Source of the DNA: Chthonomonadaceae bacterium
GTDB lineage: Bacteria; Armatimonadota; Fimbriimonadia; Fimbriimonadales; Fimbriimonadaceae
Reading direction: 5' to 3'
Length of the DNA stretch: 64,000 nucleotides
Assembly: GCA_015709495.1 (NCBI GenBank)
Contig: CP054189.1
Location: forward strand, 2,232,001-2,296,000
Shown here: piece after piece, positions 17,376 to 28,275 of the stretch
Layout of the letters: each line of letters begins with the position of its first letter
Position numbering within the stretch: the first letter of the stretch is position 1
Made by a program: the position numbers and the translations under genes
The notes under the pieces: model-generated
Told to the model about the DNA's origin: nothing
Databases searched by the model: none
What the model saw: the letters and a program-made list of their open reading frames with translations, nothing else

Positions 17376-20210
17376 CTACCGGGGCCTGAGCGACTCTTCC
17401 AACCTGCTTCGAGCTTCGCGCATCTTAGAGGCGTAGGTGGCCAGATCGCCCTCCCTCAGCGCGGCCTCGGCTTCGTCCATGAGCTTCAGGACGTTTCGAA
17501 TCTCGGAAAGGCCGGTCGTGTCGACCTGGGGTTCGGCAGGCTTGGACGGTTGTCCCTTGGGCTCCTCAGATGGGCGCTGCGTCTCGGCCGTTCCCAGAGC
17601 GGATGTATCGCCGAACAGCCTGGAGAAGGCTTCTTCGTAAGTGTTGCCCACGACGACCCGGCCCCTCACCGCGAGGATCACCTTCCGAAGCTGCGGAATC
17701 GGCTGAATCCCTGCGGATTTCGAGCGAAGGAAGAGCGGTTTGACGTAGAGGACGCTTTTGCCGACCGGCATGACGATGAGGTTGCCGGGCACGATCTCGC
17801 TTTGCTCGGTATTTAACAGCTTGTTGATGTTGGCGATTTCGGCATCTTGATTGAAGTCCGCCTCCATCTGGGCGGGGCCGTACATATTGCTCCCCTTGGG
17901 ATACTTGTACAGGATCATCTTGCCGTAGTCATCGGGATCGCAAAGGGCGGTGAGCCACCCGCTCATGTTTTGCTTCAGCCTCGGTGTGAAGGGCAGGATC
18001 AGGGCGAATTTCAAGCGTTCGGAATCGCTTTGCTGAAGGAGAACGTAGTACGCCTCCATGTTCACTCGCGCGCCCGATCGTCCGATCTCAGTCGGCATCT
18101 CCCAAGCGTCCGAGTTGTTCAAGAACTGGACGGGGTCAGTGACGTGGTATTGAGTGAGCTGGTAAGCCTGAAGCATGAACATATCTTCCGCGTACCGAAT
18201 GTGGCTGTAAAGGCCCGAGGGCATCTTGTCCACGTCGCTGATGAGCTTGGGATAGATCATGCGGTACGCCTTCAGAATCGCGTTATCCGGCTCCATGGCA
18301 TACGCGGTGGTGTTTCCGGTGTAGGCGTCGATCGTGACTTTCACGGAGTTTCGGATGTAGTTGATCGGACCGCCGCTGCCCTGAATCCGCGCGCTGTAGG
18401 GGACCATCCCCGTCGTGATGTAGGCGTCGAGAATCCAAACGATCCGCCCTTCGTGGATGACGATATAGGGATCGTCGTCGAACTGGAGGAATGGGTAGAT
18501 GAGTTGGCATCGCTGGATGACGTTTCTGCGGTAAAGGAGCCTGGTTTCGGGGGTGATGTTGGGAGAAACGAGCAAGTTCCCGTCCGCGTTCACCAAGCTG
18601 AAGGCCAGACGCGAGAGCATCCCGCTGACGGGGACCCCGCGTCCCGAGGTCGAGCGGGTGTACTTATCCCCCTCTTCGCTGGGGTATTCGAACTCTTCGA
18701 CCTTCGTATTGACCAATGCGTAATCGTCGCGAAGGCCCCCAAAAGCGTCCCGCTTGTCGCTGAAGTAAAGCTGAGGCCGGTCGAGCTTGAGTTCGGGCGG
18801 CGCCTTGGGAGGCATGTCCTTCACGAGGAACGTGGGCTCGCCGCTCGGAGTCGAGGTGTTGACGGGCGAGACGGTCACCCCATATCCGTGGGTGTACTGG
18901 AGCGTGGTGTTGAGCCACGCCCGAGCGGAGGTCGCGAGGCCGTCGATGTCGATGTCGCGCGGCGAGAGCATGACTAGAGTCGGCTTACCGTCGATGATAT
19001 AGCGGTCGACGTCCACATCGTGAAACTTGTAGTAGGGCCGCAAGGTCTGGATGGTCTCGATGCACTGGCGCAGAACCTCCGGGTCCCACAGCCTCATGCC
19101 CTGAAGCGTAGCCTGCGATGCTACGAGCTCATCGGGGGTCGGCTCCTCTCGCACATCCGTCTGGCGTACGTCGATCTGGTCGAGCCCGTAGGCCCAGCGA
19201 GTCATCTTGATGGCCCGTTCCGCGTAGGGGCTCTCCACCTGGAGCTTGTTGGGCTCGACATAGACCCGCTGGAGGATCGCGGGAGTCATCTGCAGCCCCA
19301 GCAGGTACACCGCCGCGATGCCCCCGAGTCCGTACACCGGAATGCGGTAGTGGCGAACGAACTTCGCCGAAACGATCGTTGCGGCTCCCAAAAGGACGGT
19401 GAGAGCGGCAAGGGCGTAATGCACCTTCATCTTGAACGCCGCGGCGTACCCTGCGCCGGTGAATTGGGGGCTGTCGATCAGCCCGTACTCGTACACCGAG
19501 AGCAAGTTGTACGCGCCGAAGGCCATGAGCGTGAGCCCAATCAGCGCACCGATGTGCAGCCGTACGGCAGGCTTGCTGAGTTCGACCTTGGCAAGGCGAG
19601 CGATGCCCGCGATGCCAGCATAAATCCCCAAAGTCGCAAGCGCGCATAGCAACAGGACGCTGCTGAGGAAGCTCAGGACCGCCAGCCACCACGGAAGCTG
19701 GAACACGAAGAAACCGATGTCTTTGCCAAACATCGGGTCGTCCATCCCGAAGGTCTGGGCGTTGCGCCAAAGGAGGTACGTCGGCCATTCCCGCGAAAAC
19801 CCGATTGCGGAAAAGAAGGCGAGCACGACCGCAGCGAGCTTGGTCGCCCCGGCTGCATGAGCCTGAATCCATCCGAGAAGTTGGGCGCTGACGTTCTCGG
19901 AAAGACTCGCGGGCATTCGAAGGTACACCATGCCCACGCTGAGGGCCCTGCCGAAGCTCAGGGCGAACAGCAAGACGCAAAACACGAAGGAGAGCGAAAA
20001 CAGCACGCCCCGCGTTTGGTAGGCGAGGGTGAAGACCTCAGGGTGCCCAGCATCATGGACGTACCAAAGGTAGTCGGTGTAGGGCTTAGCGAAGGAAGAG
20101 ATCAAGAACACGAGCGCAATGAGCCCGATCCCGGCGATCAGGAACCAGTTCCTCCGGCGGCCCCGTCCCGGGTGCAAAAGGCGTTCTCTGGGTTCGTAGT
20201 CTCCGTTCAT
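17376..20210 (-). CDS. UPF0182-family large membrane protein
   Basis: 944 residues when started at ATG 20210, which has AGGAG upstream; a TTG 24 nt earlier is less likely. About seven hydrophobic segments occupy the first ~320 residues (e.g. NWFLIAGIGLIALVFLISSF, GVLFSLSFVFCVLLFAL). A large extracytoplasmic region follows, with the family motifs PERAIKMTRWAYGLD-like, GYGVTVSPVN, YFSDKRDAFGGLRDDYALVNT and LDAYITTGMVPYSARI. The C-terminus is a charged coiled-coil-like tail. Function is unknown for the family. It leads the aroA-cmk-dapA run. Confidence 0.9.
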   Translation of the reverse strand: MNGDYEPRERLLHPGRGRRRNWFLIAGIGLIALVFLISSFAKPYTDYLWYVHDAGHPEVFTLAYQTRGVLFSLSFVFCVLLFALSFGRALSVGMVYLRMPASLSENVSAQLLGWIQAHAAGATKLAAVVLAFFSAIGFSREWPTYLLWRNAQTFGMDDPMFGKDIGFFVFQLPWWLAVLSFLSSVLLLCALATLGIYAGIAGIARLAKVELSKPAVRLHIGALIGLTLMAFGAYNLLSVYEYGLIDSPQFTGAGYAAAFKMKVHYALAALTVLLGAATIVSAKFVRHYRIPVYGLGGIAAVYLLGLQMTPAILQRVYVEPNKLQVESPYAERAIKMTRWAYGLDQIDVRQTDVREEPTPDELVASQATLQGMRLWDPEVLRQCIETIQTLRPYYKFHDVDVDRYIIDGKPTLVMLSPRDIDIDGLATSARAWLNTTLQYTHGYGVTVSPVNTSTPSGEPTFLVKDMPPKAPPELKLDRPQLYFSDKRDAFGGLRDDYALVNTKVEEFEYPSEEGDKYTRSTSGRGVPVSGMLSRLAFSLVNADGNLLVSPNITPETRLLYRRNVIQRCQLIYPFLQFDDDPYIVIHEGRIVWILDAYITTGMVPYSARIQGSGGPINYIRNSVKVTIDAYTGNTTAYAMEPDNAILKAYRMIYPKLISDVDKMPSGLYSHIRYAEDMFMLQAYQLTQYHVTDPVQFLNNSDAWEMPTEIGRSGARVNMEAYYVLLQQSDSERLKFALILPFTPRLKQNMSGWLTALCDPDDYGKMILYKYPKGSNMYGPAQMEADFNQDAEIANINKLLNTEQSEIVPGNLIVMPVGKSVLYVKPLFLRSKSAGIQPIPQLRKVILAVRGRVVVGNTYEEAFSRLFGDTSALGTAETQRPSEEPKGQPSKPAEPQVDTTGLSEIRNVLKLMDEAEAALREGDLATYASKMREARSRLEESLRPR

Positions 20211-20251
20211 GCTCCGCTCCTCGTTGGTGGTCAAGGGTACCCGTCTCGAAG

Positions 20252-21340
20252 CTACCGGGGCCGGGGCAAGCCGGGAAAGACGTCCGAACGTAGGAACTCG
20301 ATCACCTTTTCAGCTTCTCTGCGGCCGCTCCCCGAAGGCCCCGGCGGAGAAGGGTCAAAGAACGAAGGCATCTGCCATCGCTCGGCGAGAGGGTCGGGAA
20401 CGGAGTCTTCGAAAGGCACGCCTGCAAGAGTCAGGCAGGCCGAAGCCCACATGCGGGGAACAGTGTCGAGGCTGTAGCCTCCCCCGCCGAGGGCGACGAT
20501 CGGGAGCCCGGTCTCCTTGACGAGCCGGACCGCTTCCAGCCAATCCTGGGCGGCGACGTTGAGGTGGGCGAGCGGGTCGAGGAAGTGGGCGTCCGTTCCC
20601 ATTTGCAGCACAAGGGCTTCGGGCGCGAAGGCTTCGAGAGCAGGAAGAATGCCCCGTTCAAACGCCCACAGCCAAGTGTCGCCGGTCGTACCGGGGGCGA
20701 GTGGCACGTTGACGGCGGCGTTCGCGGGACCCGTTTCCTCTACTGCGCCAGTGCCAGGGTAGAGGTACCGCCCGTCCTCGTGGATGCTGCACGTCAAGAC
20801 GGACGGGTCGTCCCAAAAGAGGAACTGCACGCCGTCGCCGTGGTGAACGTCGATATCGACATAGGCGACTCGATCGAATCGCTCCCGCAGGATGTGGAGG
20901 GCGATCGCGGGATCGCTGAACACGCAAAACCCGCTGGCGAACGATCGTTGGGCATGGTGCAGCCCCCCGCCCAGCGAAAAGGCCAGGGTCGCCCCGGCGC
21001 ATACATCCTTCGCCGCCTGTGCTGAGCAAGCGCAATAGGCGCGAGCGGAGGGAAACATCCCCTCGAAGGCCGGGTTATCGCCGGGGCCCAACCCATATCG
21101 TGTGGCGCCCGCCGAATCGAGGTCGGGCTGCTCGCTCAGTTCGCGAACGGCTTGGATGTAGTCAGGACTGTGGACCCGTTCGAGATCGGAGAGCGCGAGG
21201 TCCCCAGGAGGGAAATATCCCCCGTGGCCAAGCGCTTCGAGAAGCGCCAGCGTTCGTTCGAGCCTTTCCGGCAGCAGAGGATGGCTAAGCCCGAAGGAGT
21301 ACTTCAGAATCTCCGGATCGAAGTAGAAGTTCGGAAGCAC
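20252..21340 (-). CDS. Histone-deacetylase-superfamily protein (AcuC-like)
   Basis: 362 residues beginning at a GTG (21340); no ATG is available near. Class I HDAC fold: F-G.SHPLLPERL start, GGGLHHAQRSFASGFCVFSDPAIA (catalytic His pair), YVDIDVHHGDGVQFLF (zinc ligands Asp and His), SIHEDGRYLYPGTG, LVLQMGTDAHFLDPLAHLN and LGGGGYSLDTVPRMWA with the catalytic-Tyr-like loop. Such proteins deacetylate acetyl-CoA synthetase or small acetylated amines; the substrate cannot be assigned. It starts 4 bp after the VPS10-like gene ends, so is likely co-transcribed. Confidence 0.88.
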   Translation of the reverse strand: MLPNFYFDPEILKYSFGLSHPLLPERLERTLALLEALGHGGYFPPGDLALSDLERVHSPDYIQAVRELSEQPDLDSAGATRYGLGPGDNPAFEGMFPSARAYCACSAQAAKDVCAGATLAFSLGGGLHHAQRSFASGFCVFSDPAIALHILRERFDRVAYVDIDVHHGDGVQFLFWDDPSVLTCSIHEDGRYLYPGTGAVEETGPANAAVNVPLAPGTTGDTWLWAFERGILPALEAFAPEALVLQMGTDAHFLDPLAHLNVAAQDWLEAVRLVKETGLPIVALGGGGYSLDTVPRMWASACLTLAGVPFEDSVPDPLAERWQMPSFFDPSPPGPSGSGRREAEKVIEFLRSDVFPGLPRPR

Positions 21341-21344
21341 CGCG

Positions 21345-24300
21345 CTAGGGCGCTACCCCTCCTCCGCTCGTATCGGGCGCCACGCGTTCGATCCCGAGTG
21401 CCTGGAGCTGCGTGTTGAGCGCATTTAGGTCCTTGGTGAGGAGCGATTCCAGGCGGTCGAGGTGAGTCTGCAACTCGCCCGAAAGAGCGTTGAACACCTC
21501 ATAAGCGGCATCGGTCGGGCGGAAGTCGCCAGACAGCACCACTCCGAGCAGGGCCGCGATCTTGTTGTTCAGCCGAATCGGGTAGTTGAGAGGGTCTTGC
21601 CCGCTTCGGTTCTTCACCTGATAGATTGCCTCTTCGATCTCCGTGAGTTGAGCCCCCAGGCGTGATGCGCCTTCTTGAGCGCTCGCTATCGCCTTCGGAT
21701 CCTTTCCGCTCTTTCCCGCATCCTCAGAGGCATCGGCCACCTTCTTTCGAACGTCCCGCACCTTCAATACCGCTTGATTGGCGTCATCGACCCGGGCGGA
21801 GATTCGTCGGGCGAGGTCGCACTGCAACACCGCGTCTTCTTCAGTCGCCTCGCTGTTCGGAGGCAGAACGAACCTGCCATCCACCGTTTGAGCGGCGCCG
21901 TCTACAACGAGGCGGATCGTGTACGTCCCGGGAGGGGCAGGGATCGGCCGCGAGCCCGCAGCCCAAAAAATCATCCCCGGAATCGAGCGATAGGAGGAGT
22001 ACTGGAGCCGGATCGGGACCTTGTGGAGGCCCTTCGCGCTCGGCGCGCCTTCTCTTCGGCCCACGATGACGCCCTGCGCATCGGAGACCTCGATCAGTAC
22101 GGATTCAGCCGGTTCTTGGATTGAGTAGGTGACCACAAACCCCATCGGTGGGTTCTCACCCGTAGGCTCGGGCTCTTCCTCGCGAGCTTGAGGGCGTCTG
22201 CCGAAACCCCCTCCGCCGGACACGCGGTAGTTGTCGCGTGGCTTGAAAAGCCGAGTGGCGAGTCCGCCGGATGGGTTCGCTTGTCGCAGCAGCGAAAGGT
22301 CGTCGAGAATCCAAATCGACCTTCCGTGTGTGGCGGCGATCAGGTCGTCGTCTTTGATCACCAGATCATGGACGGGCACGACGGGCAAATTGAACTGCAA
22401 GGGCTGCCACAGAGCCCCGTCGTTGAAGCTCACCCACACTCCGGTCTCGGTGCCCGCATAGAGCAGCCCTCGCATCTTGGGGTCTTCGCGCACGACCCGG
22501 ACGTAGGAATCCTCTGGCAACCCGCTGACAATCTTCGTCCAGGACTTGCCGAAGTCGTGCGTGCGGTAGATGTAGGGGGCAAGGTCGTCGTTTTCGTGGT
22601 TGTCCACGGCAAGATACGCCGTCCCTTCGGCGTGGGCTGAGGCGTCGATCATGCTGCAAAGGCCCCATTCCGGCATCCCTGCGGGCGTGACGCGCTGCCA
22701 CGCTTTACCTCCGTCGAGGGTGACGCTGACCCACCCATCGTCTGAGCCGGCCCACAGCACCCCCGGTTTCTTCGGTGATTCGGCAAGGGTGAACACCGTG
22801 CCGTAATACTCAACGCTCGTATTGTCCTTCGTGATCGGCCCGCCGCTCGGACCCATTTTCGACTTGTCGTTCTTCGTCAGGTCGGGGCTGATCTTTTGCC
22901 ACGTCTGGCCTTCGTTCGTCGACTTCATGACGAACTGGGAGCAGCTATAAAGAACTTTCGGGTCGTGGGGCGAAAACACGATCGGGAAGGTCCACTGAAT
23001 GCGGTGCGCGAGGTCAGCCGCGCCGTGTCCCATCGGGTTATCGGGCCAGAAGTTGATGTTGCGGCTGGAATTGAGCCTGTGGTTGAGCCGCTGCAGATAG
23101 CCTCCATAGCTGCCTCCGAACACGATTTCCGGGTCATCGGGCTTGGCCACGACGTATCCACTCTCGCCTCCGGCGGTCGAGGTCCAGTCGCTGCTCGTGA
23201 TGCCCGCGCCCGCCGTTCGGCTGGGAATCCGGACCGTGCTGTTGTCCTGCTGGGCGGCGAGGACTCGATAGGGAAACGCGTTGTCCGCGGAGACATGGTA
23301 AAGCTGAGCCGTCGCATAGTCCTGCCGAGTCCATGTGCGGCCTCCGTCCTGCGAAACGTTGGCCCCTCCATCGTTGGCGTTCGCCAAACGGTTCGGGTCG
23401 TCGGGGTCGATCCAAAGGTCGTGGTTGTCGCTGTGAGGCGTGCCGACTCCCCGGAAGGTCTTGCCGCCATCGGTGCTGCGTCCCATCCCAACGTTCAGAA
23501 CGTACACTGTGTCCTTGTTCTTCGGGTCGGCCGCGATGTGAGTGTAGTACCAGGCCCTCTGACGGTAGTTGCGGTCGGAATTGGTAAGAGTCCATGTGGT
23601 CCCGGCATCGTCGGAACGAAACACCCCGCCCTCGAGCGCCTCGACGATCGCATATACGACGTTCGAGTCGGCCGGAGAAACGCTGACGCCAATCCTCCCC
23701 AGAGGGCCGACCGGCATCCCTCGAGCCTGCGAAAGGTCAGTCCAATTCCTGCCCCCATCCGTCGTCTTAAACAGCTTCGATCCCGGGCCGCCGCTGTTTA
23801 AGGAGTAGGCTGTCCGCCAAGCCTCCCAGGTCGCGGCGTACAGCGTTTCGGGGTTGTGGACATCCAAGGAAAGATCGACCGCGCCCGCCCGCTCAGAAAC
23901 GTAGAGCACTTGGCGCCAAGTCTTGCCGCCATCGGTGGTCTTGTAGACCCCTCGCTCCTTGTTGGCGCCGTAAATATGGCCCAAGGCCGCCACGTAGACG
24001 ATGTCGGGATTGGTGGGGTGGACAACGATCCGTCCGATGGTCTGGGTTTCCTTGAGGCCGACATGGCTCCAGGTCTTGCCTCCGTCTGCGGACCGATAAA
24101 CGCCGTCGCCGTGGGAGATGTTGCCCCTAATGCAGGCCTCCCCCATCCCGGCGTAGACGATATCGGGGTTCGAGCGGCTGGCGGCGACCGCGCCCACCGA
24201 CCCCGTGCGAAAGTATCCATCCGACACGCTCTCCCAATTCACTCCCGCGTCGATCGTTTTCCAGAGCCCCCCGCCCGTGGTGCCCATGTAGAACTCAGAG

Positions 24301-24485
24301 GGCCGCCCGACGACACCGCAGACCGCCGTAGACCGGCCTCCGCGGAAGGGCCCGATCGGCCTCCACTTGAGGCCCTCGAACTGCCCCATGTCGATCGCCT
24401 GGGCCGCAAGAACCGGTGCGAAAACCCCAGAGGCAAGAACGGCGAGGCTTGCAGCAACGAAGTGACGGGTGAATCGAAGCATCAT
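21345..24485 (-). CDS. VPS10/sortilin-like beta-propeller exported protein
   Basis: 1046 residues with a signal peptide (MMLRFTRHFVAASLAVLASGVFAPVLA). It contains many Asp-box/BNR-type blades (S-D-G-G-K-T-W: GKTWSHVGL, GKTWRQVLY, GRNWTDLSQ, GTTWTLTNS, GKTFRGVG, GRTWTRQDY, GQTWQKISP, GKAWQRVTP), i.e. a VPS10/sortilin-type propeller of about ten blades. The C-terminal third has an Ig-like strand region (PPGTYTIRLVVDGAAQT) and a helical tail. Similar bacterial proteins are annotated as glycosyl hydrolases or sortilins without proven activity. It is the first gene of the leftward run. Confidence 0.85.
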   Translation of the reverse strand: MMLRFTRHFVAASLAVLASGVFAPVLAAQAIDMGQFEGLKWRPIGPFRGGRSTAVCGVVGRPSEFYMGTTGGGLWKTIDAGVNWESVSDGYFRTGSVGAVAASRSNPDIVYAGMGEACIRGNISHGDGVYRSADGGKTWSHVGLKETQTIGRIVVHPTNPDIVYVAALGHIYGANKERGVYKTTDGGKTWRQVLYVSERAGAVDLSLDVHNPETLYAATWEAWRTAYSLNSGGPGSKLFKTTDGGRNWTDLSQARGMPVGPLGRIGVSVSPADSNVVYAIVEALEGGVFRSDDAGTTWTLTNSDRNYRQRAWYYTHIAADPKNKDTVYVLNVGMGRSTDGGKTFRGVGTPHSDNHDLWIDPDDPNRLANANDGGANVSQDGGRTWTRQDYATAQLYHVSADNAFPYRVLAAQQDNSTVRIPSRTAGAGITSSDWTSTAGGESGYVVAKPDDPEIVFGGSYGGYLQRLNHRLNSSRNINFWPDNPMGHGAADLAHRIQWTFPIVFSPHDPKVLYSCSQFVMKSTNEGQTWQKISPDLTKNDKSKMGPSGGPITKDNTSVEYYGTVFTLAESPKKPGVLWAGSDDGWVSVTLDGGKAWQRVTPAGMPEWGLCSMIDASAHAEGTAYLAVDNHENDDLAPYIYRTHDFGKSWTKIVSGLPEDSYVRVVREDPKMRGLLYAGTETGVWVSFNDGALWQPLQFNLPVVPVHDLVIKDDDLIAATHGRSIWILDDLSLLRQANPSGGLATRLFKPRDNYRVSGGGGFGRRPQAREEEPEPTGENPPMGFVVTYSIQEPAESVLIEVSDAQGVIVGRREGAPSAKGLHKVPIRLQYSSYRSIPGMIFWAAGSRPIPAPPGTYTIRLVVDGAAQTVDGRFVLPPNSEATEEDAVLQCDLARRISARVDDANQAVLKVRDVRKKVADASEDAGKSGKDPKAIASAQEGASRLGAQLTEIEEAIYQVKNRSGQDPLNYPIRLNNKIAALLGVVLSGDFRPTDAAYEVFNALSGELQTHLDRLESLLTKDLNALNTQLQALGIERVAPDTSGGGVAP

Positions 24486-24634
24486 TGGACTCTACTCCCA
24501 AACGGCCGAAGATCGTCTACGGTGTTGTATCTTTCGCCGTCAACGACTCGATCCCCTCCCCGATTCTTCGTAAAGCCTCTGAGGCTTGCCCCAAAGTTCT
24601 CTCCGCCCATTCTCGCTTGGGGCATACTGATTGT

Positions 24635-24946
24635 ATGGTGCGAGGAGTTTGGGGTCTGTCGATCGCGTGCGCCCTCCTTGGGTTGTGGGGGTGCTCCGCG
24701 GGTGCGTCGAACGAAACGGAGGACGCGAAGCCCGGAAGCGAAGCGGCGCAGTCGAGCGGGAGCGCTTCGGACGAGGGCGTTCAAGTGATGTCACCCGCAG
24801 CCGGCCCGATGTCGCCCGTAACCGGTTCGGACACGGTAACGGGAACCGGCGGCGGTGTCGGGGACGCTATGAAGAGTAAGGCGAGGGACGTGGCCGCAAG
24901 CTCCCCGAGCAGTTTGGATTCCGCCGGATCGGAGGACGGTCCTTAG
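24635..24946 (+). CDS. Small Ser/Gly-rich lipoprotein
   Basis: 103 residues. The N-terminus MVRGVWGLSIACALLGLWGC has a hydrophobic core and a lipobox-like L-W-G-C. The mature part is low-complexity and polar (GSEAAQSSGSASDEG, MSPAAGPMSPVTGSDTVTG), so no fold is recognised. The start ATG 24635 lacks a ribosome-binding site, but CATACT ends 6 nt before it, compatible with a leaderless mRNA. Divergent from the VPS10-like gene. Confidence 0.6.
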   Translation: MVRGVWGLSIACALLGLWGCSAGASNETEDAKPGSEAAQSSGSASDEGVQVMSPAAGPMSPVTGSDTVTGTGGGVGDAMKSKARDVAASSPSSLDSAGSEDGP

Positions 24947-24983
24947 CCGAAACAAGCCGTAGCAATTCGAACCGAGAAAGCAA

Positions 24984-25175
24984 ATGGAGTCAAACGGGGC
25001 GACCTTTACTTCGATTCTCATGGCTCTGGGGCTGATGGTCTTGGTCTCCCTCTGCTCGGCTGTCGATTTTTGGGCGCGCCTTGTGGCGGAGGCCAAAGCG
25101 CCGAAGCTCAGAGTCCGCGAGCGGAGGGCGCTGACTCCCGTCCGACCTCAGCGAGATCGATTCAGTCTGAACTAA
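24984..25175 (+). CDS. Small single-span membrane protein
   Basis: 63 residues, MESNGATFTSILMALGLMVLVSLCSAV..., with one hydrophobic segment at residues ~9-27 and a basic, Arg-rich C-terminal half (RVRERRALTPVRPQRDR). It follows the lipoprotein gene by 37 bp. Only a weak GAGAAAG precedes the ATG. No known family. Confidence 0.45.
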   Translation: MESNGATFTSILMALGLMVLVSLCSAVDFWARLVAEAKAPKLRVRERRALTPVRPQRDRFSLN

Positions 25176-25181
25176 GCCGCC

Positions 25182-26105
25182 CTAAAAGGGATCGAGGGCA
25201 TCGATGTCTTTCGCGTCCGCCTCCATGTCGACCGGCGGCAGGGCCGTAAACGTCGCGCGCTCGCCTGTTTCTGGGTGATCGAACGCTAGGAACGCAGCAT
25301 GGAGTTGGAGGGGGCCTTGAAATCCCCGCCGATCGCCATAGAGGGGATCTCCCAGCACGGGGTGGCCCGCCAGCAGCGCGTGAACCCTTATCTGGTGAGT
25401 TCGGCCGGTTTCGAGCCTTGCCCCCACCAAGACCCCGCGCTCAGTGAGCCGGATTCTCTTGAAGTGGGTGCGAGCGGGTTTACCCCGCGAGGTCGCGGCC
25501 ATCTTTCGCCGGTCTGAGGGGTCGCGGCCGATCGGGGCGTCCACGAGGAGCCGGTCTCGGCTCAAGTCCCCCGAAAGCACCGCAAGGTACCTTCGTTCGG
25601 CGGTCTTCTTTTCAAACTGCCGAGCAAGGGCACTGTGAGAGCGGTCGTCCTTTGCCACGACGATCAGACCCGAGGTGTCCTTATCGAGTCGGTGTACGAT
25701 TCCCGGACGGAACGCCCCGGACCCTTCGCTGAGCGGTTGGCCCCGTGCCAAGAGCGCATTCACAAGGCTCGGCGCTTTGAGGGAGCGGGCCGGGTGCGTC
25801 GCAAGGCCTCGTGGCTTTTCGACGACCAGCAGGTGCTCGTCTTCGTAGAGGACTTCGATCGGAATCTCTGCAGGGGCGATGTTCGGCGCTTCCGGCGCAG
25901 GCGGAGGGCCAAAGATCTCAACGACGGCCCCACGGCGAAGCTTGCGCCCCGCTTTGGCGAGCTTGCCGTCGACCCTCGGACGGCCCGCGGCGATCCACTC
26001 CTGGACCTTCGCGCGGCTCATTGCGGGAAACGCCGCCGCAAGAAACCGGTCCAAGCGATCCTCGGCGTCCGCAGTTCCGACCCAAGTTGGCTGTTCATCC
26101 ATCAT
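25182..26105 (-). CDS. RluA/RluD-family 23S rRNA pseudouridine synthase
   Basis: 307 residues. N-terminal S4 RNA-binding domain (RLDRFLAAAFPAMSRAKVQEWIAAGRPRVDGKL...RGAVVEI) followed by the synthase domain with the catalytic Asp motif GIVHRLDKDTSGLIVVAKDD, ALARQFEKKTAERRYLA, and the C-terminal LETGRTHQIRVHALLAGHPVLGDPLYG. The S4 plus HRLDKDTSG arrangement is RluD-like, but the exact rRNA position is not provable from sequence. It converges with the small membrane gene with a 6-bp gap. Confidence 0.92.
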   Translation of the reverse strand: MMDEQPTWVGTADAEDRLDRFLAAAFPAMSRAKVQEWIAAGRPRVDGKLAKAGRKLRRGAVVEIFGPPPAPEAPNIAPAEIPIEVLYEDEHLLVVEKPRGLATHPARSLKAPSLVNALLARGQPLSEGSGAFRPGIVHRLDKDTSGLIVVAKDDRSHSALARQFEKKTAERRYLAVLSGDLSRDRLLVDAPIGRDPSDRRKMAATSRGKPARTHFKRIRLTERGVLVGARLETGRTHQIRVHALLAGHPVLGDPLYGDRRGFQGPLQLHAAFLAFDHPETGERATFTALPPVDMEADAKDIDALDPF

Positions 26106-26169
26106 CGAACGGTTTCATTGTGGCCCGCCGAGCGAAGGGAAACGCCCCCTCGCAAAAATCGGGACATCG

Positions 26170-26196
26170 TTGGCACTCTCGGCGGTATACTGCTAA
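26170..26196 (+). promoter_or_regulatory. CIRCE operator of groESL (HrcA site), overlapping the -10
   Basis: TTGGCACTC - 9 nt - TACTGCTAA, compared with the consensus TTAGCACTC-N9-GAGTGCTAA: 8/9 and 7/9 matches with exact 9-nt spacing. TATACT (26186-26191) inside it is a plausible -10, so bound HrcA would block the promoter. hrcA itself is not in the window. Confidence 0.8.
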
Positions 26197-26268
26197 CACC
26201 GATCCAGGGCTTCCCAAAGGACGCCTTCGGAATGAGGATTTCAAACTCAAACAGAAGTAGGAGAAGAG

Positions 26269-26595
26269 ATGAAACTGACACCGTTGCATGACAGAATCGT
26301 CGTTCAATCGGCTCCCGAAGAGGAGAAGACCGCAGGAGGAATCCTGCTCCCCGATACCGCCAAAGAGAGGCCCTCGCGAGGCACGGTGCTCGCCGTCGGG
26401 CCAGGTAAGAGGCTCGATTCAGGAAAGCTGGTCTCGATGGAGGTGAAGGTCGGAGACGTGGTGCTTTACGGCAAGTACAGCGGGACGGAAGTGACGGTCG
26501 GCGGAGAGGAGTACTTCATTCTGCGCCAAGACGACGTGCTCGCTGTTCTCGAAGGAGCGAAGGCCGAGAAGAAAGAGAAGGTCGGAGCGAAGTAG
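26269..26595 (+). CDS. groES: Co-chaperonin GroES
   Basis: Heptameric lid of the GroEL folding chamber. 108 residues: MKLTPLHDRIVVQSAPEEEKTAGGILLPDTAKERPSRG, mobile loop EEKTAGGILLPD, then VGDVVLYGKYSGTEVTVGGEEYFILRQDDVLAVLE. A short charged C-terminal extension (GAKAEKKEKVGAK) exceeds the usual ~95 residues. AGGAG precedes ATG. First gene of the CIRCE-controlled operon; groEL follows after 9 bp. Confidence 0.97.
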   Translation: MKLTPLHDRIVVQSAPEEEKTAGGILLPDTAKERPSRGTVLAVGPGKRLDSGKLVSMEVKVGDVVLYGKYSGTEVTVGGEEYFILRQDDVLAVLEGAKAEKKEKVGAK

Positions 26596-28200
<1,605 letters not shown>

Positions 28201-28229
28201 AGCCTATCGAACTCTGCCGAGGACTGCGC

Positions 28230-28268
28230 GTATCCCTGCGGGCTTCGAGCCTGCGGGGATACTCTTTT
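28230..28268 (+). terminator. Rho-independent terminator after groEL
   Basis: GTATCCCTGCGGGCT / AGCCTGCGGGGATAC stem of 15 pairs (two G-U) with TCG loop at 28230-28262, followed by TCTTTT. Confidence 0.85.
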
Positions 28269-28275
28269 GATCTTC

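Noticed and set aside
17847-18977. 376-codon plus-strand frame inside the UPF0182 gene
   Set aside because: Antisense shadow without start signals or recognisable motif.
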